From Thermohalobaculum sp039185235 (GTDB taxonomy: Bacteria > Pseudomonadota > Alphaproteobacteria > Rhodobacterales > Rhodobacteraceae): 10,954 nucleotides of DNA. How positions within the stretch are numbered: position 1 is the first letter of the stretch; each line of letters begins with the position of its first letter. Shown in pieces: positions 1 through 6,098 of the stretch. The DNA is taken from assembly GCA_039185235.1 (NCBI GenBank), contig JBCDAS010000130.1, positions 1 through 10,954 on the forward strand, given 5' to 3'. The notes under the pieces are model-generated. The model was given only the letters and a program-made list of their open reading frames with translations, ran no database searches and had not been told where the DNA came from. The position numbers and the translations under genes are program-made.

Positions 1-461
1 CCTGGGTCGGAGCCCGCATCCGGCTCGGTCAGGCCGAAACAGCCAACCAGATCACCCGCGGCCAGACCGGGGAGGTATTTCTGGCGCTGCTCCTCCGAGC
101 CATAGGCATAGATCGGGTACATCACCAAGGAAGACTGGACCGACATCATCGAGCGATACCCCGAATCGACCCGCTCCACCTCGCGCGCCAGGAGGCCATA
201 GGCGACATAGCCCGCACCGAGGCCACCATATTCCTCCGGAATGTTCACACCCAAGAGCCCGACATCCCCCATCTCTTTGATCAGGCCGGGATCGGACGTC
301 TCGTTGGCGAAGGCATCAACCACTTTGGGCGCGAGCACATCGGCCGCGAATTGCGCCGCGCTGTCACGGAGCATCCGCTCCTCCTCCGTCAACTGCGTCT
401 CGATCAGGAATGGATCGGCCCAGTCAAACTTGGCGGGCGTAATCGGGCTTGGCGCGTTCAT
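1..461 (-). CDS. gcdH: Glutaryl-CoA dehydrogenase, N-terminal part (cut by left edge)
   Basis: This acyl-CoA dehydrogenase family flavoenzyme would oxidise and decarboxylate glutaryl-CoA to crotonyl-CoA in lysine/tryptophan breakdown, passing electrons to ETF. About 153 codons are visible. The start is the ATG at 461, which has a strong GGAGG seven bases upstream; no other in-frame start competes. The N-terminal helical domain contains the typical run GLLGVNIPEEYGG followed by RSMMSVQSSLVMYPIYAYGS, a signature I associate with GcdH rather than short-chain acyl-CoA dehydrogenases. The FAD/substrate segment CFGLTEPDAGSDP lies at about residues 140-153, where the window ends. The catalytic glutamate and C-terminal helical domain lie outside, so activity cannot be confirmed. 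It fits functionally with the ETF-QO gene at 7398-9056, which accepts its electrons through ETF. Another acyl-CoA dehydrogenase subfamily is possible but less likely. Confidence 0.9.
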   Translation of the reverse strand, partial: MNAPSPITPAKFDWADPFLIETQLTEEERMLRDSAAQFAADVLAPKVVDAFANETSDPGLIKEMGDVGLLGVNIPEEYGGLGAGYVAYGLLAREVERVDSGYRSMMSVQSSLVMYPIYAYGSEEQRQKYLPGLAAGDLVGCFGLTEPDAGSDP

Positions 462-487
462 GGGGCATCCTCCGGTTGTTCGGCGCA

Positions 488-516
488 ACCATACCGGCGC
501 GAGATTTCAGGTACAA
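488..516 (-). promoter_or_regulatory. Candidate sigma-70-type promoter for gcdH
   Basis: On the minus strand TTGTAC (511-516) and TATGGT (488-493) are separated by exactly 17 bases. Transcription would start near 481, giving a short leader of about 20 bases that contains the GGAGG ribosome site and then the gcdH ATG at 461. The spacing and position are good, but the -35 element matches the consensus poorly, so this is a weak call by eye. Confidence 0.3.
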
Positions 517-885
517 TGCGTAAACGGCTGCACCGCCTGTGACGTCTCGGTGATCGCACCCGGCAATGGATGCGGGGCGATGTGGGTCGCTCCGTCTGCG
601 ATCTTGTGGGCCCAAGTCGCCGGTCCAACTGGGCCTTTAGCATCAAGATGCCACTCGGGCCCCGCGGAAAGCCCACAAGCGTCGCCCTATGAGCGATCTT
701 GCAGCCGACTTGAGATGTGAGGGGATGCGTAGCGCAGAAGCCTGAGGTCGGAGTGGTATTTCAGCAAAGCCTCGCAGATGGAGACCTCAGATGTCGCAAC
801 CCCAGCTGACCCTGCGAGCTCGGAGAGCGAGTGTTTGCGAGAAACGCAGAGAAGCTCGGCTTCGAGACCAGAGTATCTGTGCCAT
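517..885. other. Gene-poor interval between gcdH and the GST gene
   Basis: I see no convincing gene here on either strand. The open frames that cross it have no recognisable motif, no plausible ribosome site and composition unlike the neighbouring genes. The part from about 700 onward looks less GC-rich than the flanks and continues the composition of the GST gene next to it. A regulator gene is often found beside gcdH in other proteobacteria, but no helix-turn-helix or LysR-like segment is visible. The interval may hold the gcdH promoter at its left end and a degraded or non-coding downstream flank of the GST gene at its right end. Confidence 0.4.
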
Positions 886-1521
886 TCATCGCTCGTAGTC
901 GATTTGGTTCTCGGGACGCGCTTTTGCGAAAGCAGGCAGGACCACACATCTGGCCTCAATCTCGCGAAGATTTGGGAAATCTGAGAGGTCAAAATTGAAG
1001 CGCCTTGCGTTAGCAAGCTGCGGAACGAGCGCGATATCTGCATAAGTTGGGAAATCGGCGAAGGAGAACTGGCGCACGCTTGGTCTGTTTGCGAGACATT
1101 CCTCCAAAGCTGACAATGTGATCCGCGTCCAATGACTGTACCAAGCATCCAGGTCTGACGTTTCGGCCTTAAGATCTGCGGCTAAGTGTTTTCTGACTCT
1201 TCTTACCGTAAGCGCGTGAAGCTCCGCGCAAATTGCCAATGCAAAACTACGAGAACGCGCTTTCAGAATTGGGTCTTCAGGGAGCAGCGCAGGATTGGGA
1301 AACTGCTCTTCCAAGAATTCTATCGCCGCAAGTGACTGGGCAATGTAGATGCCATCGACTTCCAACGTCGGAATGAGGGCTTGCGGGTTCTTTCGCCGAT
1401 AACGTGAGCAGCGAGTAGACGCAACTGGTACATACTCGAAGTCTAGACCTTTGAGATTGAGCGCGATTCGAACGCGCTCACCTGCCGAGTTTTGTGCCGC
1501 AGTATGTAGTCTGATTTTCAT
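886..1521 (-). CDS. Maleylacetoacetate isomerase-like (zeta-class) glutathione S-transferase
   Basis: The predicted 211-residue protein has the usual length and two-domain plan of the zeta-class/MaiA GST family: cytosolic glutathione-dependent enzymes that isomerise maleylacetoacetate or maleylpyruvate, or conjugate other substrates. The thioredoxin-like N-terminal half includes ERVRIALNLKGLDFEYVPV (about 15-33), the cis-proline region NPQALIPTLEVDG (about 45-57) and the glutathione-contacting QS at 62-63. The helical half has FPTYADIALVPQLANARRF (about 157-175) and ends in a normal MaiA-like tail. The active-site loop reads N11-S12-A13 where classical MaiA/GSTZ1 has SSC, so only the second serine is kept. 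The start at 1521 has no clear Shine-Dalgarno. Lower GC than the surrounding genes (48 and 53% in two counted lines) suggests acquisition. No homogentisate or gentisate pathway gene lies nearby, so the substrate is unknown. Confidence 0.75.
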   Translation of the reverse strand: MKIRLHTAAQNSAGERVRIALNLKGLDFEYVPVASTRCSRYRRKNPQALIPTLEVDGIYIAQSLAAIEFLEEQFPNPALLPEDPILKARSRSFALAICAELHALTVRRVRKHLAADLKAETSDLDAWYSHWTRITLSALEECLANRPSVRQFSFADFPTYADIALVPQLANARRFNFDLSDFPNLREIEARCVVLPAFAKARPENQIDYER

Positions 1522-1878
1522 GCTGGCAGTCTGTGACTGTCGGCGCTCCCACGCAAGCAGCTCAATGACCGCGTCGTCCGCGCCCCCGCTATGGGGCAGC
1601 GTTGCGTCAAGGTCAGCCCGGTTGAAAGAAACTTTTGGTCCTGACTCTTAAGATTGAGCAAAATCCTAGGTTCTGACCGCTTCAGTCAGATCCGGTTTTG
1701 TTCTTGAACCCAAACAGATAGCTTTGATCCCGGTTTACGCAATTTACCGACCTGTACATGAGATTACCGGCTCACACGACCGAGCCCACCAGCACAGACC
1801 ATTCGATTCGGGACTTCTCCAACGCCGGTAACGCTTTCAGATTGCGTGGGTTGCGGCTGCGAGCTAGTGTCCCCGCCC
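1522..1878. other. Intergenic region between divergent GST and membrane-protein genes
   Basis: This stretch of about 357 bases lies between two divergently transcribed genes, so it should carry both promoters. I see no convincing gene. It is the most AT-rich part of the window; the line 1681-1740 counts to 45% GC. It holds a hairpin at 1669-1693 (listed separately) and a small GTTC-TT-GAAC palindrome at about 1700-1709. I could not pick a convincing -35/-10 pair on either strand. Confidence 0.5.
1669..1693. repeat. Imperfect inverted repeat, candidate operator or hairpin
   Basis: TCTGAC (1672-1677) and GTCAGA (1685-1690) form a perfect six-base inverted repeat around a seven-base loop. After one T:T mismatch, GG (1669-1670) pairs with CC (1692-1693). 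It is followed on the plus strand by a T-rich run (GGTTTTGTTCTT). No plus-strand gene lies immediately upstream to need a terminator, so a regulatory role between the divergent genes is also possible. Confidence 0.3.
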
Positions 1879-2316
1879 ATGACGGAAACGAAGCCTGCCC
1901 CTGAGACAAAAGCCGAGATGCCCCGGATCGGTCAGCTCTTCTACGCCATGGTGATGACCCCCCTGGCGTGGTCGGGTGTGGTGGCTCTGATTATTTTCAT
2001 TATCGGCGGCTCGACCGAGCGGGACTTCGCCTCGACGCTCAATTACACGCTCGACAATATGATGATCCTGTTTCCGTTCTTTTTCGCCTTCACAGCGACC
2101 TTGGGCGTGCTTGGGGTCTGGATCCTGCGTCTGTTGGATCAACGAAGCTCGGCCGCCTGGGCGATGATGGGCGGGCTGATGGGCGCGGTTGTGGCAGCGA
2201 TCAACGCCTTTGTCTTTCCCGCGCAGCTCAACAATGGCGCGATGATCTTTTTCGTGGTGATGGGCTGGGCGATCTTCCTCACGATCCGTTGGCTGGCGAA
2301 GATCCGGGCAGGCTGA
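1879..2316 (+). CDS. Small membrane protein of unknown function, four predicted helices
   Basis: I do not recognise the family. From the ATG at 1879 the protein is 145 residues. A short charged, proline-containing N-terminus (about 1-20) is followed by four hydrophobic segments at about 22-44, 61-86, 93-113 and 119-139, and a basic end (WLAKIRAG). This reads as a small integral inner-membrane protein with both ends probably cytoplasmic. There are no catalytic motifs or metal-binding cysteines. A GTG at 1846 would add 11 residues but gives a cysteine-containing prefix that looks non-coding. Neither start has a good ribosome site. An internal ATG at 1918 is a third option. Its 3' end overlaps the convergent gene at 2279-2854 by 38 bases. 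The hydrophobic pattern and GC-rich codon use make it very likely a real gene. Confidence 0.65.
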   Translation: MTETKPAPETKAEMPRIGQLFYAMVMTPLAWSGVVALIIFIIGGSTERDFASTLNYTLDNMMILFPFFFAFTATLGVLGVWILRLLDQRSSAAWAMMGGLMGAVVAAINAFVFPAQLNNGAMIFFVVMGWAIFLTIRWLAKIRAG

Positions 2317-2854
2317 TCCCGCCTTCGCGCCGCCAAATCGGATGGATGCCGGGATCCTTGGCGAAGCCTGCGGTGAGCAGGCTTTGATAGTCCACATGGC
2401 TGAGCACCCCGATCGTGTCGATGATCTGCTCGGCCCCTTCTGCGCCAGCGGGGATCTGGAGCGTTTGGCCGAACTCATCCTTAAAGCGCCAGTCGAGGCC
2501 GCTGGCCTGCTCGAAGCCGATGATCAGATCGACCTGGACCAAGGCATCAAGGGCGACAAACCCGCCGCCCTCGGGACCGAAATAGCCGATGCGCCCCTCT
2601 TGGATGGTGACAATCCCGGGTCCCCCGGGCCGGTCCGGTCCAACCGTTCTGCGCCTGAGGATAAAGCGCATCACTGTGACCGCGCACCAAAGGCCCGCAA
2701 ACACCGCCCCAACCAGAGTAAGGATCGAGGTCGGGCTCGCATTGAGATAAGCGAGATAGGTCTCGCGCAAGAGCCAGAGCGCCGCCGTCCCGGTCAGCAC
2801 AATCTCGGCCCAGCGCAGGGTCAAGGCCACCGCCTCGGGTCTAAAACCGCTCAT
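2279..2854 (-). CDS. Unknown membrane-anchored protein coupled to rsmE
   Basis: The 191-residue product is not a family I can name. It has two N-terminal hydrophobic helices (about 13-30 and 44-66), then an RRR-containing basic linker (about 67-70). A soluble C-terminal domain of about 115 residues follows, containing GIVTIQEGRIGYFGPEGGG, a WRFKDEFGQTLQIPA strand pattern and a helix around EGAEQIIDTIGVL. The strand-rich region followed by a helix vaguely recalls a PH-like fold, which is only an impression. The start ATG at 2854 overlaps the rsmE stop as ATGA and has AGGGG about eight bases upstream inside rsmE, so it is translated from the same mRNA. I associate a similar hypothetical protein with rsmE in Rhodobacterales, from memory and unverified. 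The 3' end overlaps the convergent gene ending at 2316. Confidence 0.75.
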   Translation of the reverse strand: MSGFRPEAVALTLRWAEIVLTGTAALWLLRETYLAYLNASPTSILTLVGAVFAGLWCAVTVMRFILRRRTVGPDRPGGPGIVTIQEGRIGYFGPEGGGFVALDALVQVDLIIGFEQASGLDWRFKDEFGQTLQIPAGAEGAEQIIDTIGVLSHVDYQSLLTAGFAKDPGIHPIWRREGGISLPGSSPANGS

Positions 2855-3585
2855 TGCCAATCCCCTAGCACCGATTGCCAAAGCGCGAGTGCCGCCACCG
2901 CCGCCGTATCCGCGCGCAGGATCCTTGGCCCGAGGCTGACCGCATGGGCATCCTCGCGCGCCCTGAGCCGGGCGGCCTCTTCTTCGCTGAACCCGCCTTC
3001 GGGCCCCGTTAGGATCACCCAAGGGCCCGCCCCGGCCTCGGCCAAGACATCACGCGCGGGCGCCCCGGTGCCGCTCTCATCGCAGAACAAGATCTGACGC
3101 TCGGAGAGCCCAGCCAAGAACCGCTCCAACGAGATCGGCTCGGCAATCTCAGGTATGCTGAGAAGCCCGCATTGCTCCGCCGCCTCCACCGCATGGGCCT
3201 GGAGACGCGCGCGGTTCACCCGTTCGGAATTCGTGTGGCGCGTGAAGACGGGGATCACCCGGCGACAGCCCATCTCACAGGCTTTCTCGGCAATGAAATC
3301 CGTCCGCGCCTTTTTGATCGGAGCAAAGGCGAGCCAGAGATCGGGCGGTGCGGTTTGTTTGCGCAACGGCTCGAGGCAGATCAGCCGCGCCGCGCGCTTG
3401 TCGATCTCGGCAATCTCAGCACGCCATTCGCCGTCGCGGCCATTGAAGACTGCCAGCCGATCGCCCAGGCCGCGCCGCATCACAGCACTCAGATAATGCG
3501 CCTGATCGCGGCTGAGCGCGATTTCCGCGTCCGCACACAAGCCTGCGTCGACGAAGAGCCTTATTTTCTCGCCCATCTGTGGCAT
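2851..3585 (-). CDS. rsmE: 16S rRNA (uracil-1498-N3)-methyltransferase
   Basis: RsmE methylates N3 of U1498 in 16S rRNA of the assembled 30S subunit, using SAM, in the cytoplasm. The protein has the family's normal length (244 residues from this start). An N-terminal PUA-like domain (about 6-75) is followed by the SPOUT knot domain. Diagnostic segments are KKARTDFIAEKACEMG (about 91-106), VEAAEQCG (about 133-140), LTGPEGGFSEEE (about 192-203) and SLGPRILRADTA (about 217-228); the last two build the SAM-binding trefoil knot. ADTA replaces the more usual TETA. The ATG at 3585 lies four bases after AGGGAG; an ATG at 3576 starting MGEKIRLFVD is equally family-like, with a longer spacing. It heads an operon with the coupled membrane protein gene and is divergent from ubiA. 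Confidence 0.94.
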   Translation of the reverse strand: MPQMGEKIRLFVDAGLCADAEIALSRDQAHYLSAVMRRGLGDRLAVFNGRDGEWRAEIAEIDKRAARLICLEPLRKQTAPPDLWLAFAPIKKARTDFIAEKACEMGCRRVIPVFTRHTNSERVNRARLQAHAVEAAEQCGLLSIPEIAEPISLERFLAGLSERQILFCDESGTGAPARDVLAEAGAGPWVILTGPEGGFSEEEAARLRAREDAHAVSLGPRILRADTAAVAALALWQSVLGDWQ

Positions 3586-3595
3586 ATCTCTCCCT

Positions 3596-4546
3596 ATGGA
3601 TGGAGCGAGAGATAGCAGCGCCAAGGGCGGTGAGGGAAGGGTTCAAGACGCAACCGCGCTGAACTGGGTCGACCGGTTCGCGCCCGAACCCGCGCGGCCC
3701 TATCTGAGGCTCTCTCGGGCGGACCGGCCAATCGGGACCTGGCTGCTCTTGATCCCCTGCTTTTGGGGCATCGCTCTGGCAGCCATGGCAACCGGATGGA
3801 GGCTGGTTGATCTCTGGTTGATCCCAGCCTGCACACTGGGCGCATTGCTGATGCGCGGCGCCGGCTGCACCTGGAACGATATCCAAGACCGCGACATCGA
3901 TGCCGAGGTCGACCGCACCCGCTCGCGCCCCCTGCCCGCCGGTCAAGTCACCGGTGCTCAGGCCGCGTTCTGGTTGGTCGGCCAAGCGCTCATGGCCTTC
4001 TTGATTCTGATCACCTTCAACTGGACAGCGATCCTTCTGGGCGTGATCTCGCTGATCCCGGTGGCCGTTTACCCGTTCGCCAAACGCTTCACCTATTGGC
4101 CGCAAGCCTTCCTGGGCATCGCCTTTAACTGGGGCGTCCTCTTGATGTATGCGGCCCATACAGGATCGATCAGCTTCTCGGCACTCTACATGTATGGCGC
4201 CGGGATCGCCTGGACGCTGCATTACGACACGATCTATGCTCATCAAGACCGCGAGGATGACGCCTTGATCGGTGTGAAATCCACGGCGCGGCTGTTCGGG
4301 CAGGAGACCACGCAATTCCTCTGGATGTTCACCGGCGCCTTCTTTGGGCTGGCGGCAACCGCTGTCCTCTTCGCCGGAGGGGGTCTCTTAGGCCTCGGCG
4401 GGGTGCTCGCCATGGCGCTCTTCATGTGCTGGCAGACCCGAGCAACCGATATCGATGACCCGGAGCAATGCCTCTACATCTTCCGCGCCACCCGTTGGGG
4501 CGGCCTGTTCCTGACAACTGGCCTCGTGCTCGACACGGTCTTCTAA
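3596..4546 (+). CDS. ubiA: 4-hydroxybenzoate polyprenyltransferase
   Basis: UbiA attaches the polyprenyl tail to 4-hydroxybenzoate in ubiquinone biosynthesis, at the inner membrane. The 316-residue protein begins with a hydrophilic stretch of about 35 residues, then YLRLSRADRPIGTWLLLIPC, followed by about eight hydrophobic helices. Both Mg-diphosphate sites are present: NDIQDRDID at 94-102 and D211..D218..DD221-222 (in DTIYAHQDREDD). The SRPLPAG segment at about 110-116 and KRFTYWPQ at about 163-170 are also typical. It starts at the ATG at 3596, only about 10 bases from the divergent rsmE start. The bases upstream (CTCTCCCT) are the complement of the rsmE ribosome site, so ubiA has no Shine-Dalgarno and no room for a normal leader. 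A leaderless or promoter-within-rsmE arrangement is implied. There is no good later in-frame start. Confidence 0.96.
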   Translation: MDGARDSSAKGGEGRVQDATALNWVDRFAPEPARPYLRLSRADRPIGTWLLLIPCFWGIALAAMATGWRLVDLWLIPACTLGALLMRGAGCTWNDIQDRDIDAEVDRTRSRPLPAGQVTGAQAAFWLVGQALMAFLILITFNWTAILLGVISLIPVAVYPFAKRFTYWPQAFLGIAFNWGVLLMYAAHTGSISFSALYMYGAGIAWTLHYDTIYAHQDREDDALIGVKSTARLFGQETTQFLWMFTGAFFGLAATAVLFAGGGLLGLGGVLAMALFMCWQTRATDIDDPEQCLYIFRATRWGGLFLTTGLVLDTVF

Positions 4547-4572
4547 GGACCTAAGCCACTTTTTTTGGCAGG

Positions 4573-4620
4573 GCGGGCGGGCCGATCTGCGCTTTAGCGC
4601 AGGAGGGAAAACCCGCCCGC
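4573..4620. terminator. Two-tier hairpin between convergent ubiA and DUF3422 gene, likely terminator
   Basis: An outer nine-base GC stem (GCGGGCGGG 4573-4581 with CCCGCCCGC 4612-4620) encloses a second perfect stem, CTGCGC (4587-4592) with GCGCAG (4597-4602), closed by a TTTA loop. It lies exactly between two 3' ends (4546 and 4629), so it probably ends transcription from both sides. It is not a textbook intrinsic terminator: the T7 run (4560-4566) lies before the hairpin on the ubiA side, and there is no T run after it on either strand. Confidence 0.5.
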
Positions 4621-4628
4621 TCGGCCGC

Positions 4629-5942
4629 TCAAGTATCCCCCGCCACAAAGCGCCTGCGCACGGCACGCGCAGCCAGCCAAATCGCCAGGATCAAGGGAAT
4701 AGCAACAGCGGCCAAAAGCGTATTCTTATCGAACCCCAGTGGCTCGGCCAGAGGTGCAACCAGATAACCAATCAGGCTGACCGCATAATAGCTGATCGCC
4801 ACCACCGAGAGCCCTTCGACCGTGCGTTGCAGGCGCAATTGCAAATCCGCCCGCGCATCCATCGAGCGGAGCAATTGCTGATTCTGCGCCTGCACCTCAA
4901 CATCAACCCGGGTGCGCAGCAATTCGGCAATCCGGCTCGCCCGTGTCGAGAGCGCCTCAAGACGCGCTTGGGTCGAATGGCATGTCTGCATCGCGGGCTC
5001 AAACCGGCGCAGCATGAACTCGCGGAACATCTGCCGCCCCTCGATCCGCGCCTCGCGCAACATCGTAATGCGGTCGCGGATAATCCGCTCATAGGCCTCC
5101 GCCGCCCCAAATCGAAAAGCGCTCGTCGCCGAGAGGGTTTCAATCTCAGCCGAGAGCGCCGAGAGAGACTTCAAGATATCCGCCGCCGCCGTCCCCTCGG
5201 CCTTCGAGACTTGGCCGACCAGATCCGCGAGATCCAACTCGATCAGATTGAGCCTCTGCGCCGTGTCCCGCGCGATCGGCAAGGCCAGAAGCGCCAGCGT
5301 CTTATACGTCTCAATCTCAATCAGCCGCTGAACCGTTCGCCCAATGCGCCTCGGCCCCCGGGTCGAGTGGAGCACCAAGGCACATCGGGTAAACCCGCCC
5401 TCATGGATCCTGAAATCAGACAACGCCATCGCGCCCTGATCCAAAACGGAGGCAATCGCCAAACCCTCGACATTGAAATACTTCAGGACCGATGTGTCGA
5501 TCAGCTCCCGTGCAGCCTCCGCGCCATCGGCTTGCAAGATCTCGATATCGATGGCCGCGATGATCTTGCCCGGCGCCTCGGCCATCCAACTCGCCTCCGC
5601 CAGTGCCATCAATTCATGCTTGAACAACGCCTCCTCAGGGACGGGCGTGTAGATCGTATAGGTCACGAACTCCGTATGCTGCTCCCATTTCAGCCGGAAG
5701 CGCCCGAAATCATGTGTGTAATGCGTTGCATTCTCGGCCGGATGCGGGCCGCCATGGCGATCCAGAAAATCAATCAGATGGGCAAAGTCTCGCATCCGAT
5801 CTCGCTCGGACGCATTCACTGGCTCCTTGAAGGCGAGATGCAAGATCCGCCCCGGCGCTTCATAGGGCTGGAAGGGCCGCGCATGCAGCTCATGGGTCAG
5901 CGGATAGCGCCGCGGATGCATCATCTCGGGGGGTAGCTGCAT
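4629..5942 (-). CDS. DUF3422 family protein, coiled coil with two C-terminal membrane helices
   Basis: This 437-residue protein matches the uncharacterised DUF3422 family in length and in its hallmark N-terminus, HELHARPF (about 17-24), and KWEQHTEFVTYTIYTP (about 85-100). The first half is an alpha/beta-looking domain. Residues about 230-370 are helix-rich and charged, suggesting long coiled coils. Two hydrophobic helices follow near the C-terminus (about 378-400 and 407-427), ending in an arginine-rich tail. No enzymatic motif is visible, and its function is not established. The ATG at 5942 was chosen because GAGGA lies about six bases upstream and the family usually starts near this point; in-frame ATGs at 5966, 5969, 5984 and 5987 are possible but lack that support. 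It is convergent with ubiA and divergent from the Rieske oxygenase gene. Family membership is confident; any role in membrane transport is speculation. Confidence 0.9.
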   Translation of the reverse strand: MQLPPEMMHPRRYPLTHELHARPFQPYEAPGRILHLAFKEPVNASERDRMRDFAHLIDFLDRHGGPHPAENATHYTHDFGRFRLKWEQHTEFVTYTIYTPVPEEALFKHELMALAEASWMAEAPGKIIAAIDIEILQADGAEAARELIDTSVLKYFNVEGLAIASVLDQGAMALSDFRIHEGGFTRCALVLHSTRGPRRIGRTVQRLIEIETYKTLALLALPIARDTAQRLNLIELDLADLVGQVSKAEGTAAADILKSLSALSAEIETLSATSAFRFGAAEAYERIIRDRITMLREARIEGRQMFREFMLRRFEPAMQTCHSTQARLEALSTRASRIAELLRTRVDVEVQAQNQQLLRSMDARADLQLRLQRTVEGLSVVAISYYAVSLIGYLVAPLAEPLGFDKNTLLAAVAIPLILAIWLAARAVRRRFVAGDT

Positions 5943-6003
5943 GCTCTGTCCTCGTCTCAGGCGCATCATACGGGATCCGCCCATCACAACCTCATCCGAA
6001 ATT

Positions 6004-6027
6004 CTTTCGAGGCTTTAAGCCGGAAAG
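6004..6027. promoter_or_regulatory. Interrupted palindrome in a divergent intergenic region, candidate operator
   Basis: CTTTC (6004-6008) and GGCTT (6011-6015) are mirrored by AAGCC (6017-6021) and GAAAG (6023-6027) around a single central T, with two-base and one-base spacers. It sits between the divergent DUF3422 and Rieske oxygenase genes, about 70 bases before the Rieske start and 60 before the DUF3422 start. That is a natural place for a regulator site shared by both. No promoter elements were convincing, so the regulatory role is inferred from symmetry and position only. Confidence 0.3.
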
Positions 6028-6098
6028 CGTAAATCAGCGATTGCCGCGCGCCATTTGCTGCAACAGGATAGGGCGAATTTTGGATCAGGATAGGATCG

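Noticed and set aside
241..720. Plus-strand open frame across the gcdH start
   Set aside because: Its first half is antisense to gcdH, and the second half shows no homology that I recognise and no ribosome site.
687..1148. Minus-strand open frame extending past the GST stop, considered as a gene or an in-frame continuation
   Set aside because: It is in another frame than the GST, starts inside it, and shows no motif. The GST already has a normal full-length C-terminus.
2342..3097. Plus-strand open frame opposite the rsmE operon
   Set aside because: No recognisable features, and it crosses two genes that have a coupled ATGA junction and ribosome site on the other strand.
3416..4315. Minus-strand open frame opposite ubiA
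   Set aside because: UbiA motifs are complete on the plus strand, and this frame also overlaps rsmE out of phase.
4547..4570. Intrinsic terminator for ubiA formed by a GGTC/GACC stem followed by T7
   Set aside because: The stem is only four bases and separated from the T run by about ten bases; the larger hairpin downstream is the better structure.
4827..5936. Long plus-strand open frame opposite the DUF3422 gene
   Set aside because: It is the antisense of a well-supported family member, is full of arginine and proline with no motif, and reflects GC-rich codon bias on the other strand.
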